DNA of 64,000 bases, taken from NCBI RefSeq assembly GCF_019263705.2, contig NZ_JADQDK010000001.1, positions 5,270,001 to 5,334,000 on the forward strand, given 5' to 3'. This document shows, piece by piece, positions 1 to 10,453 of this stretch. The stretch comes from Pseudonocardia abyssalis. GTDB taxonomy: Bacteria > Actinomycetota > Actinomycetes > Mycobacteriales > Pseudonocardiaceae. The translations under genes and the position numbers were made by a program. The notes under the pieces are model-generated. The model saw nothing but the letters and a program-made list of their open reading frames with translations, made no database searches and was not told the DNA's origin. Every line of letters starts with the position of its first letter. Positions within the stretch are counted from its first letter, which is position 1.

Positions 1-299
1 CGTCCGACTACGTCGCGTGGCTCGACGACCGCAAGTGGGCCTACGTCCGCCTCGAGGGCCGCGCGTTCGGCGACGTCCCGCTGAGCCTGGAGTACAAGCT
101 CGAGGTCTGGGACTCGCCCAACTCCGCCGGCATCATCATCGACGCCGTGCGCGCCGCGAAGATCGCCAAGGACCGCGGCATCGGCGGCCCGATCCTGTCG
201 GCGAGCAGCTACTTCATGAAGTCCCCGCCGGTGCAGTACAGCGACAGCGAGGCCCGCGACGCGGTCGAGGACTTCATCCGGGGCGACCGGAACGACTGA
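1..299 (+). CDS. ino1: Inositol-3-phosphate synthase, C-terminal fragment
   Basis: This is the last 98 codons of a gene that begins before the window; the reading frame starts at base 3 and stops at TGA 297-299. The visible protein has the C-terminal signature of actinobacterial myo-inositol-3-phosphate synthase: a [14 protein letters not shown] stretch, a [16 protein letters not shown] helix and an SSYFMKSPP motif. The enzyme converts glucose 6-phosphate to inositol 3-phosphate with NAD, feeding phosphatidylinositol and mycothiol synthesis. The catalytic core lies outside the window. A long hairpin follows at 316-368. Confidence 0.9.
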   Translation, partial: SDYVAWLDDRKWAYVRLEGRAFGDVPLSLEYKLEVWDSPNSAGIIIDAVRAAKIAKDRGIGGPILSASSYFMKSPPVQYSDSEARDAVEDFIRGDRND

Positions 300-315
300 C
301 ACCCCCACTTCTGGT

Positions 316-368
316 TGCAGCATGGCCACCTTCACGCCGCCCGGTTGCGTGAAGGTGGCCATGCTGCA
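316..368. terminator. Perfect 22-bp inverted repeat after ino1
   Basis: The left arm (316-337, starting TGCAGCATGGCC) is exactly repeated in inverse at 347-368 around a 9-base loop (338-346). It begins 17 bases after the ino1 stop, so a terminator role is the simplest reading. There is no T-run, as is usual in high-GC actinobacteria. The perfect arms and unusual length also fit a dispersed intergenic repeat family. Confidence 0.75.
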
Positions 369-504
369 GTGCGGGCTGGTGAAGCCTGTCACCGCGACTC
401 GTCGGCGGAACGGGGTTGGCCCTAGCCTGTTCTCGCGCCACCGACGACGGCGGCGCGACGTCCGGTACCCGCCCGCGGGACCGGAACGGGTTGAAGGAGT
501 GGCG

Positions 505-1401
505 ATGGCGGTCGGCCGTCCCGCGCGCCTCGCCGTCGGAGTGGTCTCCGCCGGGCGGGTGGGCGCGGTCCTCGGGGCCGCGCTGGCCGCTGCGGGCCAC
601 CACGTCGTCGCCACCTCCGGGGTGTCCCGCGACTCGGTGCGCCGTGCGGAGGCACTGCTCCCCGGCGTACCGCTGAAGTCGCCCGACGACGTCGTCGCGG
701 GCGTCGACCTCGCCCTGCTCGCCGTCCCCGACGACGTGCTGCCCGGGCTGGTCCGCGGATTCGCCGCCGCGGGTTGCTTCCGCCCCGGCCAGATCGTCGT
801 GCACACCTCGGGGGCGCACGGGGTCGGCGTCCTCGCCCCCGCCGTCGAGCACGGGGTGCTGCCGCTCGCACTGCACCCGGTGCTGACGTTCACCGGCCGC
901 GCCGAGGACGTCGCCCGGCTCGCCGGCGCCTGTGTCGGGGTCACCGCGACCGAGGGCGACGAGGTCGGATGGAGCGTCGGCGAGGCCCTCGTCGTCGAGA
1001 TGGGGGCGGAGCCGGTCCGCGTGCCCGAGGCCGTCCGGCCGCTCTACCACGCCGCACTCGCGCACGGCGCGAACCACCTGGTCACGCTCGTGCGCGACTG
1101 CGCCGACCTGCTCGAGCGCGCCGGCGTCCACCCCGCCGAGCGGCTCATCGCGCCGCTGCTCTCGGCCGCTCTGGACAATGCGCTGCGCCACGGCGACCGC
1201 GCGCTCACCGGGCCGGTGGCGCGCGGCGACGCCGGCACCGTCGCGGTCCACCTGCGTGAGCTCGACGCCGCCGACCCCGATCTCGCGCGCACCTACCGTG
1301 CGCTCGCCACCCGGACCGCGCACCGCGCGCGGGCCGCCGGACTGCTCCCCGACCACGCCGCGCAGGACGTGCTGCGCACCCTGCAGGAGGACCCGACGTG
1401 A
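505..1401 (+). CDS. Rossmann-fold DUF2520 dehydrogenase-like protein
   Basis: A 298-residue protein with an N-terminal NAD(P)-binding Rossmann segment (VGVVSAGRVGAVLGAALAAAG, about residues 10-30; a G-x-G-x-x-G variant) and a helical C-terminal DUF2520 domain holding an HPVLTF motif and the segment YHAALAHGANHLVTL. The ATG at 505 is preceded by GAAGGAG. It sits just before panC, the same order as in mycobacteria. DUF2520 proteins resemble ketopantoate and 6-phosphogluconate reductases, and PanG-type ketopantoate reductase has been described as related. A ketopantoate reductase role here is an inference from context. Confidence 0.75.
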   Translation: MAVGRPARLAVGVVSAGRVGAVLGAALAAAGHHVVATSGVSRDSVRRAEALLPGVPLKSPDDVVAGVDLALLAVPDDVLPGLVRGFAAAGCFRPGQIVVHTSGAHGVGVLAPAVEHGVLPLALHPVLTFTGRAEDVARLAGACVGVTATEGDEVGWSVGEALVVEMGAEPVRVPEAVRPLYHAALAHGANHLVTLVRDCADLLERAGVHPAERLIAPLLSAALDNALRHGDRALTGPVARGDAGTVAVHLRELDAADPDLARTYRALATRTAHRARAAGLLPDHAAQDVLRTLQEDPT

Positions 1402-1478
1402 ACGAGCTCGCGAGATCACCATCAGACGCAGGACCCTCGGTCGCGGGTGCGTCGAGCGTCGGCGAGGAGCTGTCGTGA
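1398..1478 (+). CDS. Candidate 26-codon coupling ORF between the DUF2520 gene and panC
   Basis: GTG at 1398 overlaps the upstream stop (GTGA), and the ORF ends in a TGA at 1476-1478 that overlaps the panC GTG at 1475 in the same way. GGAGG lies 7 bases before the start. The 26-residue product is Ser/Ala/Gly-rich with no known domain. The overlaps at both ends suggest it keeps ribosomes moving into panC. Chance remains possible, because high-GC DNA has few stops. Confidence 0.35.
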   Translation: MNELARSPSDAGPSVAGASSVGEELS

Positions 1479-2362
1479 CCTCGACGAAGCCGCGGACGTT
1501 CACCGCGGGCCGGCTCACCGTGCACGCCGACCCCTCGGGGCTGCACGCCGTCACACGCACGTTGAAGGGCGCCGGGCGACGGATCGCGCTCGTCCCGACG
1601 ATGGGTGCGCTGCACGACGGGCACCGCGAGCTGATCCGGCACGCGCGGCTGGCCAAGGGCGCGTCGGTCACGGTCGTGTCGATCTTCGTCAACCCGCTGC
1701 AGTTCGGCGCGGGCGAGGACCTGGAGCGCTACCCGCGGCCGTTGGAGGCCGACCTGGAGATCTGCCGCGAGGAGGGCGTCGAGCTGGTCTTCACCCCGGG
1801 CGTCGAGGACATGTACCCGGCCGGGGCCGACACCACCGTCGCCCCGGGCGCGCTCGGGTCCGTCATGGAGGGCGCGGTCCGGCCCGGGCACTTCGCCGGC
1901 GTGCTGACGGTCGTGTCGAAGCTGTTCCACGTCGTCGCACCCGACGTCGCGTACTTCGGGGAGAAGGACTACCAGCAGCTCGTGCTCGTCAGGAAGATGG
2001 CGCGCGATCTGGACTTCCCGCTCGACGTCGTCGGCGTCCCCACCGTCCGTGAGGACGACGGCGTGGCGCTGTCGAGCCGCAACGCCTACCTCTCCGACGC
2101 CGACCGCCCCCGCGCGGCCGCGCTGCAGGAGGCGCTCCGGGCCGGGGCGTCGGTCTCGGCCCACGGTCCCGACGCCGTCCTGGAGGCGGCCGGTGCGGTC
2201 CTCGCACGGGAACCCGCGCTGGTGCTCGACTACCTCGAGCTCCGCGATCCCGACCTGCGTCCCGACGTGCAGCAGGGGAAGGCGCGGCTGCTCGTCGCCG
2301 CGCGTCTGGGCACGACCCGGCTGATCGACAACATCACGATCCAGCTGCCCGGGGTGGCGTAG
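1475..2362 (+). CDS. panC: Pantothenate synthetase
   Basis: A 295-residue enzyme that joins pantoate and beta-alanine with ATP to form pantothenate in the cytoplasm. Hallmarks are VPTMGALHDGH near residue 40 (HIGH-like nucleotide-binding motif), FVNPLQFG, the FGEKDYQQL segment and the SSRN loop (KMSKS-like). Length is normal for the family. GTG 1475 has GAGGAG about 6 bases upstream. The gene is 4 bases from coaX. In many actinobacteria panD lies between them and it is absent here. Confidence 0.95.
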   Translation: MTSTKPRTFTAGRLTVHADPSGLHAVTRTLKGAGRRIALVPTMGALHDGHRELIRHARLAKGASVTVVSIFVNPLQFGAGEDLERYPRPLEADLEICREEGVELVFTPGVEDMYPAGADTTVAPGALGSVMEGAVRPGHFAGVLTVVSKLFHVVAPDVAYFGEKDYQQLVLVRKMARDLDFPLDVVGVPTVREDDGVALSSRNAYLSDADRPRAAALQEALRAGASVSAHGPDAVLEAAGAVLAREPALVLDYLELRDPDLRPDVQQGKARLLVAARLGTTRLIDNITIQLPGVA

Positions 2363-2366
2363 CGCC

Positions 2367-3191
2367 GTGCTGCTCTGCGTCGACGTCGGCAACACCCAGA
2401 TCGCGCTCGGTGTCTACCCCGACATCGACCCCGACGTCGTGCGCCCGGCCCTGCTGCGGGACTGGCGCATGCGCACCGACCCGCGGATGACCGGCGACGA
2501 GCTGGAGGTCGCGTTCGGCGGCCTGCTCGGCCGGTACGCCGACCAGGTCACGGGCGTGGCCGCGCTGTCGACGGTGCCGAGCCTGCTGCGCGAGCTGCGG
2601 ATGCTCATCGAGCGCCGCGGCGACCCGGCGGTGATCGTCGGGCCGGGCGTGCGCACCGGCGTCCCCCTACTGGTCGACAACCCGCGCGAGGTCGGCGCCG
2701 ACCGCGTCATGAACACCCTCGCCGCGCACCGCATGTTCGGCACGGCATGCGTCGTCGTCGACTTCGGGACGTCGACGAACATCGACGTCGTCTCGGCGAA
2801 GGGCGAGTTCCTCGGCGGTGCGCTGGCCCCGGGCATCGAGATCTCGATGGACGCCCTCGCCGCCCGCGCGGCCGCGCTGCGCACCGTGGAGTTCGTCGCG
2901 CCGCGGTCGGTGATCGGCAAGAACACCGTCGAGTGCCTGCAGTCCGGCGTGCTCTACGGCTTCGCCGGCCAGGTCGACGGCCTGGTCCGCCGCATCCTCG
3001 CCGAGCTCGGCCCGAAGGCCGGCCCGGTGACGGTGCTCGGCACCGGCGGCCTCGCCCCGCTGATGACCGGGGTGTCCGACACGATCACCGAGTACGTCCC
3101 CGACCTCACCCTGGTCGGTCTGCGCCTGACCTACCTGCGCAACGCCGAGGTGCCCGTCACGGCAGCCGGACGGCCCGCCGCCCGTCGGTGA
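2367..3191 (+). CDS. coaX: Type III pantothenate kinase
   Basis: A 274-residue ASKHA-fold kinase for the first step of CoA synthesis from pantothenate. The phosphate-binding DVGNT motif is at residues 6-10. GADRVMN is the substrate-binding loop, DFGTSTNID the second phosphate motif, and GGALAPGIEIS the conserved glycine-rich loop. GTG 2367 follows the panC stop by 4 bases, so the two are almost certainly co-transcribed. The 3' end overlaps a decayed minus-strand methyltransferase by about 35 bases. Confidence 0.93.
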   Translation: MLLCVDVGNTQIALGVYPDIDPDVVRPALLRDWRMRTDPRMTGDELEVAFGGLLGRYADQVTGVAALSTVPSLLRELRMLIERRGDPAVIVGPGVRTGVPLLVDNPREVGADRVMNTLAAHRMFGTACVVVDFGTSTNIDVVSAKGEFLGGALAPGIEISMDALAARAAALRTVEFVAPRSVIGKNTVECLQSGVLYGFAGQVDGLVRRILAELGPKAGPVTVLGTGGLAPLMTGVSDTITEYVPDLTLVGLRLTYLRNAEVPVTAAGRPAARR

Positions 3192-3595
3192 CGACCGGCG
3201 GCACGAACTCCCCGCCGCTCGTGTCCGGGTGCGCCGCCAGGTAGCCGCGGATCCGGTCGGACGCCGCCTCGCGGTCGACCGGCCGGCGCCGCCCGCGAGG
3301 GCACGGACGACCGGCGGCAGGCGGTGCAGCCCGGCGAGCATCCCCGGGTCCGGCTCGACGGCCGTGACCCGCGTCGAGCGGACAGCGAGCGGGTGATCCG
3401 GCCCGTGCCCGCCACGAGGTCGACCACCTGCGGCGACGGCCGGTCGGCCACCGGGGCGAGCGCCCAGACGACGGCGTCGGGTGCGTGGTGCGGGCGGCGC
3501 TCGGCGTACGCGGCAGCCACGGACCCGAAGACCCGGGCGCGCGGGATCCGCGACACGGGTCGGCGGTGGCGGCCGTCAGGTCCGGACCCGTGCAC
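3157..3595 (-). pseudogene. Degraded class I SAM-dependent methyltransferase
   Basis: Reading the minus strand from about 3595, one frame gives a methyltransferase N-terminus with the motif I-like VVDLVAGTGRITRSL. Near 3375 the homology moves to another frame (VTAVEPDPGMLAGL, motif II). It then jumps to a third frame ending IRGYLAAHPDTSGGEF and a stop at 3157-3159. At least two frame changes and a large internal loss (about 145 codons instead of about 250) make it non-functional. Its tail overlaps coaX. Confidence 0.7.
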
Positions 3596-3623
3596 CGGCC
3601 GGGAACCGGTGTGCGGGCGTCAC

Positions 3624-3629
3624 TAATCT
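3624..3629 (+). promoter_or_regulatory. -10 element for a leaderless lysS transcript
   Basis: TAATCT fits the actinobacterial TANNNT -10 pattern and ends 6 bases before the lysS GTG at 3636. That spacing predicts transcription starting at or next to the start codon. No Shine-Dalgarno sequence is visible before lysS, which agrees. Confidence 0.5.
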
Positions 3630-3635
3630 TGGCGT

Positions 3636-5138
3636 GTGAGTACCGATGCGCCTGACGCCGGAGAGAACGAGCTGCCCGAGCAGATGCGGGTGCGCCGGGC
3701 CAAGCGGGCGGACATGCTCGCCGCGGGAGTCGACCCGTACCCCGTCGCGGTCGCGCGCACCACGAGCCTGCGCGCGGTCCGCGACGCCCACCCCGACCTC
3801 GAGCCGGACACGTCCACCGGCGAGGTCGTCGGCGTCACCGGACGGGTGATCTTCCTGCGCAACACCGGCAAGCTCTGCTTCGCCACGCTGCGCGAGGGCG
3901 ACGGCACCGAGCTGCAGGCGATGCTGAGCCTCGCGCTCGTCGGCGACGAGGAGCTGACGCGCTGGAAGGCCAGCGTCGATCTGGGTGACCACGTGTTCGT
4001 GCACGGCGAGGTCGCGACGTCCCGCCGCGGCGAGCTGTCGGTGATGGCCGACGCGTGGGCGATGACGGCCAAGTCGGTGCGGCCGCTGCCGGTGGCGCAC
4101 CGTGAGCTGTCCGAGGAGACGCGGGTGCGTCAGCGCTACGTCGACCTCATCGTGCGCCCGCAGGCCCGCGAGATGGTGCGCATGCGCTCGGATGTCGTGC
4201 GCACGGTCCGCTCCGTGCTGCACGACGCGTCGTTCGTCGAGGTGGAGACCCCGATGCTGCAGCTGCAGCACGGCGGGGCCACCGCACGCCCGTTCGTCAC
4301 GCACGCGAATGCGCTCGACACGGATCTGTACCTGCGCATCGCTCCCGAGCTGTTCCTCAAGCGCTGTGTGGTGGGCGGTATCGAGCGGGTCTTCGAGATC
4401 AATCGCAACTTCCGGAACGAGGGGATCGACTCCACGCACTCGCCCGAGTTCGCGATGCTGGAGGCTTATCAGGCCTACGCCACCTACGACGACATGGCGA
4501 ACCTCACTCAGCGACTCGTGGTCGAGAGCGCACGCGCCGTGTTCGGTTCCACGGTCGTGCGCCATGGGGACGGGTCGGAACACGATCTCGGCGGTGAGTG
4601 GCGCTCGGTCACCCTCCACGACGCGGTGGCCGAGGCCGTGGGCACGGATGTGAACCCGGACACGTCGGTGGCCGAACTGCAGAAGATCGCCGCCGACCGC
4701 GAGGTCGAGATCAAGGATTCCTGGGGCGCGGGCGAGATCGTGCTGGAACTGTTCGAGAAGCTGGTCGAGCACACGCTGCAGGAACCCACCTTCGTGCGCG
4801 ACTACCCGGTCGAGGTCCGGCCCCTGACCAGGCAGCACCGTGACGATCCGCGCCTGGCCGAGGCATGGGACCTCATCGTCTTCGGCACCGAGCTGGCCAC
4901 GGCGTACTCCGAACTCGTGGATCCGGTCGTGCAGCGCGAACGGCTCACCGCGCAGTCGTTGCTCGCCGCGGCGGGCGATGTCGAGGCCATGCAGCTCGAC
5001 GAGGACTTCCTGCGCGCGATGGAGTACGGAATGCCGCCCACCGGCGGTATGGGAATGGGGATGGACCGGTTGCTGATGACGCTCACCGGCGCCGGTATTC
5101 GGGAGACGATCCTGTACCCGTTGGTGCGATCGGAGTAA
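3636..5138 (+). CDS. lysS: Lysine--tRNA ligase (class II)
   Basis: A 500-residue enzyme charging tRNA-Lys. It has an N-terminal OB-fold anticodon-binding domain (about 50-150) and a class II catalytic core with motif 2 ([18 protein letters not shown]) and motif 3 ([11 protein letters not shown] near the C-terminus). Length matches bacterial LysS. GTG 3636 is chosen because the OB-fold needs this N-terminus and a -10 element sits at leaderless distance. lsr2 follows 78 bases downstream, as in mycobacteria. Confidence 0.95.
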   Translation: MSTDAPDAGENELPEQMRVRRAKRADMLAAGVDPYPVAVARTTSLRAVRDAHPDLEPDTSTGEVVGVTGRVIFLRNTGKLCFATLREGDGTELQAMLSLALVGDEELTRWKASVDLGDHVFVHGEVATSRRGELSVMADAWAMTAKSVRPLPVAHRELSEETRVRQRYVDLIVRPQAREMVRMRSDVVRTVRSVLHDASFVEVETPMLQLQHGGATARPFVTHANALDTDLYLRIAPELFLKRCVVGGIERVFEINRNFRNEGIDSTHSPEFAMLEAYQAYATYDDMANLTQRLVVESARAVFGSTVVRHGDGSEHDLGGEWRSVTLHDAVAEAVGTDVNPDTSVAELQKIAADREVEIKDSWGAGEIVLELFEKLVEHTLQEPTFVRDYPVEVRPLTRQHRDDPRLAEAWDLIVFGTELATAYSELVDPVVQRERLTAQSLLAAAGDVEAMQLDEDFLRAMEYGMPPTGGMGMGMDRLLMTLTGAGIRETILYPLVRSE

Positions 5139-5216
5139 GCGACCTACGCGCGAGTAGGTATGTTGTCCGGGAACGGCAGAACCGCCGTACGGGACGACAG
5201 GAACAGGGGCCTCACG

Positions 5217-5555
5217 GTGGCGCAGGTCAAGGAGATCCGGCTCGTCGACGATCTGGACGGGAAGTCCGCGGACGAGACCGTCGAGTTCGCGATCGACGGC
5301 AAGAGCTACGAGATCGATCTCTCGTCGAGCAATGCGGGACGGCTGCGCGACGCGTTCGCGGAATTCGTGGCGTCGGCGCGCAAGGTCGCCGGAGCCCGAG
5401 GCCGTCGCGGTTCGGCCGCCGCCGCGCGCCGTCCGGTCATCGACCGCGAGCAGAACCAGGCCATCCGCGACTGGGCCCGCAAGCGCGGGATGAAGGTCTC
5501 CGACCGGGGCCGGATCCCCTCCGAGGTGCTCGAGGCGTACCACCGGGAGAACTGA
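5217..5555 (+). CDS. lsr2: Nucleoid-associated protein Lsr2
   Basis: A 112-residue H-NS-like DNA-bridging silencer that prefers AT-rich, often horizontally acquired DNA. The N-terminal dimerisation domain starts [15 protein letters not shown]. The C-terminal DNA-binding domain contains [18 protein letters not shown] with the AT-hook-like RGR. GTG 5217 gives the family N-terminus exactly. A TATGTT hexamer at 5159-5164 is a possible -10, leaving a leader of about 45 bases. It could silence the lower-GC cargo on the element at the right of this window (inference). Confidence 0.95.
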   Translation: MAQVKEIRLVDDLDGKSADETVEFAIDGKSYEIDLSSSNAGRLRDAFAEFVASARKVAGARGRRGSAAAARRPVIDREQNQAIRDWARKRGMKVSDRGRIPSEVLEAYHREN

Positions 5556-5686
5556 TCCGGAATGCCGCGTGACCGTCACATGTTGCGACGACCACGTACG
5601 TGCGGCCCGCAACGGAGGCGCGCACCCGGGCCCGCCCGATACAGTGGCGTAGGCGCGTAGCACGGCGCAGCAGGCGAGGAGACGAA

Positions 5687-8230
<2,544 letters not shown>

Positions 8231-8249
8231 TCACCCCGCACCACCGCAC

Positions 8250-8283
8250 ACGGCCCGTCGGGACTTCGGTCCCGGCGGGCCGT
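8250..8283. terminator. Hairpin terminator after clpC
   Basis: Two 15-base arms with one internal mismatch enclose a TTCG tetraloop (ACGGCCCG.CGGGAC / GTCCCG.CGGGCCGT). It lies 20 bases after the clpC stop and 18 bases before the next start. Confidence 0.85.
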
Positions 8284-8300
8284 TCGCGTACGTTCTGCTC

Positions 8301-9296
8301 GTGAGTTCGGTGCGTGCGGTCCCCGAGACCGAGCTGATGGGCGAGGAGCTCTCCGCCGACGACGCCTGGCACACCGTGCGCCGTTACCACCTCGGGCAGC
8401 TGTTCTCCACGGCGTTCGTCCGCTTCCGCTACGGCGACGGGTTCAGCCACGCGCGGGCCTTCGCGCTGCAGCTCGCGCTGGCCGCCGTGCCGCTCGTCAT
8501 CGCCGGGGCCGGGCTCGCCACCGCGCTCGGGGCGGAGTCGATCGCGCAGGTGGTGGCGCGCACCGTCGTCGCGATCTCCCCCGGGAGCAGCGACGCCCTG
8601 CTCGCCGACGTCATCGCGGGCGCCGACGAGGGCAGCGAGCGCGGCGAGGTCGTGGTCGTGCTGGGGCTGCTCACGGCGTTCGTGGCGGCCACGTCGGCGT
8701 TCGCCCAGCTCGAGCGCGGCGCCAACCGGATCTACGGCACCAAGCGCGACCGGCCGGCCCTGCGCAAGTACGGCAACGCGGCCCTGCTCACCGCCACCGC
8801 GGGCGTCGCGATGGCGGCAGGGCTCCTGCTGATCGTCGCGGGGGAGCCGTTCGGGGAGGCGCTGGAGGAGGTCTACCGCTGGGGCGACGCCGCGGAGACG
8901 GTCTGGGACGTCGTCCGGTGGCCGGTGGGGCTCGCGCTGCTCGTCGTCGCGGTCACACTGCTGTTCCGGTTCGCGCCACGGCGCAGGCAGCCGCAGCTGA
9001 GCTGGCTCGCGGTCGGGGCGGCGGTCACCGTGCTGGCCTGGCTGATCGCGTCGGGCCTGCTCGCTCTGTACGTCGTGGCCGCGGCCGGGTTCGACGAGAC
9101 CTACGGCCCGCTGACGGCGGTGATGGCGCTGTTGATCTGGGCCAACCTCACCGGCATCGCGCTGCTCATGGGGATCGCGCTGGCCGCGCAGCTGGAGGCC
9201 GTGCGCGCCGGCCGGCCCGACCCCCTGCTGCCCGACAGCGACGACGACGGCATCCCCGACGGGCTCGACGAGCACCCGGACTCACCCGGTCGCTGA
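8301..9296 (+). CDS. YihY/BrkB family inner-membrane protein
   Basis: A 331-residue integral membrane protein with about six hydrophobic segments (for example LALAAVPLVIAGAG, VVVVLGLLTAFVAATSAFAQ, LLTATAGVAMAAGLLLIVAG, LLIWANLTGIALLMGIALAA). The AQLERGANRIYG and IWANLTG motifs are typical of the YihY family, whose function is unsettled. The acidic tail carries DSDDDGIPDGLDEHPD, resembling a thrombospondin type-3 calcium-binding repeat. GTG 8301 sits 6 bases after TACGTT, a leaderless -10 arrangement. The 3' end overlaps the convergent HxlR gene by 15 bases. Confidence 0.85.
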   Translation: MSSVRAVPETELMGEELSADDAWHTVRRYHLGQLFSTAFVRFRYGDGFSHARAFALQLALAAVPLVIAGAGLATALGAESIAQVVARTVVAISPGSSDALLADVIAGADEGSERGEVVVVLGLLTAFVAATSAFAQLERGANRIYGTKRDRPALRKYGNAALLTATAGVAMAAGLLLIVAGEPFGEALEEVYRWGDAAETVWDVVRWPVGLALLVVAVTLLFRFAPRRRQPQLSWLAVGAAVTVLAWLIASGLLALYVVAAAGFDETYGPLTAVMALLIWANLTGIALLMGIALAAQLEAVRAGRPDPLLPDSDDDGIPDGLDEHPDSPGR

Positions 9297-9926
9297 CGCC
9301 CCGCGCGGCTCCGGTCGCGGGAAGGCCCGCACGAAGCGCTCGGCCAGCTCGCGGTCGCCGGAGACGACGTCGGACGGCAGGTCCGCGCCGCCGAACACGA
9401 TCGCCTGCATCGCGGCCGCATCGATGGTGACCACGGCGTCGGGATCGACGGACTCGCCGCGGCCGATGCGGATGCGGCCGGCGGTGACCTCGGCGGCGAA
9501 CCGGTCGGCGCCCAGGTGCAGGTCCACGCGCGCGTGCAGATCGCCCGCGGCGCCGGCGTCGAAGGTGGTGCGCAGGGCGAGCGCGAGCGCGTCGGCGGTG
9601 AGGGTGGCCCGGGCCACCTGCGGGGCCCGACTGCCCCACCGCGCCAGCGCCAGTACGACCTCCTCGAGCTCGTACCCCGCGTCGGTGAGCTCGTAGACCC
9701 GGGCTCTCGACGGCGGCCCCAGCAGTCGCCGCCGGACGAGTCCCTGCGCCTCCAGGTCGCGCAGCCGCTGCGCGAGGACGTTCTGGCTCATCCCCGCGAG
9801 TCCGGCGGCGAGGTCGCTGAAGCGCTTCGGGCCGAGCAGCAGGTCGCGCACCACGAGCAGGGCCCAGCGCTCACCGACCGCGTCGAGGGCCCTGGCGACG
9901 CCGCAGGGATCGTCGTAGCTCCGCAT
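9282..9926 (-). CDS. HxlR-family winged-helix regulator with SCP2-like tail
   Basis: A 214-residue protein. Residues 1-100 form an HxlR/MarR-like winged helix (GERWALLVVRDLLLGPKRFSDL, then MSQNVLAQRLRDLEAQGLVRR). The C-terminal half resembles an SCP2 sterol-carrier fold (HLGADRFAAEV, DAVVTIDAAAMQAI), a fusion common in actinobacteria that may sense a small lipophilic ligand. It is divergent from a flavin/F420-binding protein gene, and the 50-base gap holds a palindrome that is its likely operator. Confidence 0.85.
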   Translation of the reverse strand: MRSYDDPCGVARALDAVGERWALLVVRDLLLGPKRFSDLAAGLAGMSQNVLAQRLRDLEAQGLVRRRLLGPPSRARVYELTDAGYELEEVVLALARWGSRAPQVARATLTADALALALRTTFDAGAAGDLHARVDLHLGADRFAAEVTAGRIRIGRGESVDPDAVVTIDAAAMQAIVFGGADLPSDVVSGDRELAERFVRAFPRPEPRGASATG

Positions 9927-9959
9927 GCCACAACTTTAGCTTGCTAATCAGGAGTCTTG

Positions 9960-9976
9960 ACTCCTAAATTAGGAGT
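9960..9976. promoter_or_regulatory. Palindromic operator, probable HxlR target
   Basis: ACTCCTAA-A-TTAGGAGT is a perfect 8+8 palindrome directly before the downstream start codon. A partial copy, TAATCAGGAGTC, lies at 9945-9956. The AGGAG inside the right arm is also the likely ribosome-binding site of the next gene, so a bound repressor would cover it. Assignment to the adjacent HxlR protein is from position. Confidence 0.7.
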
Positions 9977-9979
9977 ATG

Positions 9980-10453
9980 ATGCTGACGCAAGGCGACCCC
10001 GCCCTCCTCGACACCGACATCGCCCGCGGCCTCCTCGCCTCGACGGAGCCCGCCCGGCTGGCCTACACGGCGACCGACGGGACGCCCCGGGTGCTGCCGA
10101 TGTGGTTCCTCTGGTCGGGCGACGAGCTCGTCCTCGCCTCGTTCGCAGGCTCGGCGAAGGTCGCCGCGCTGCGGGCCCGGCCCGACGTGGCGATCACCAT
10201 CGACACGCTCGGCCCGCCGCCCGACGTCCTGTTGCTGCGCGGCCGCGTAGAGCTGACGGAAGTGGCGGGCGTGCTGCCGGAGTACACCGAGATGCAGGTC
10301 CGCTACCTCGGAGCGGAGTTCGCGGCCGCCGCCCGGGCCGAGGTGGACGTGCCCGGCGTCCGGATGGTGCGGATCGGGCTGCGCCCGACCTGGGTGGGTG
10401 CGCTCGACTTCCGCACCCGCTTCCCCGCCGGGTTCGCGGAGCGTGGGCGGTGA
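9980..10453 (+). CDS. Pyridoxamine 5'-phosphate oxidase-family FMN/F420-binding protein
   Basis: A 157-residue split beta-barrel protein of the PNPOx-like/F420-binding superfamily: RLAYTATDGTPRVLPMWFLW, then SFAGSAKVAALRARPDVAITID, then VLLLRGRVELTEV. Members bind FMN or F420 and act as small oxidoreductases; the substrate cannot be told. Tandem ATGs lie at 9977 and 9980; 9980 is preferred because it is 4 bases from AGGAG. It overlaps the next gene by GTGA and is divergent from its probable HxlR regulator. Confidence 0.82.
   Translation: MLTQGDPALLDTDIARGLLASTEPARLAYTATDGTPRVLPMWFLWSGDELVLASFAGSAKVAALRARPDVAITIDTLGPPPDVLLLRGRVELTEVAGVLPEYTEMQVRYLGAEFAAAARAEVDVPGVRMVRIGLRPTWVGALDFRTRFPAGFAERGR

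Noticed and set aside
274..1692. Long minus-strand reading frame opposite the DUF2520 gene and panC
   Set aside because: No domain, Arg/Gly-rich composition, and it is antisense to well-supported genes; long open frames are expected at this GC content.
5556..5686. ClgR-type operator upstream of clpC
   Set aside because: GTTGC...GCAAC symmetry exists but the arms are too far apart and the ClgR CGC-N5-GCG core is absent.
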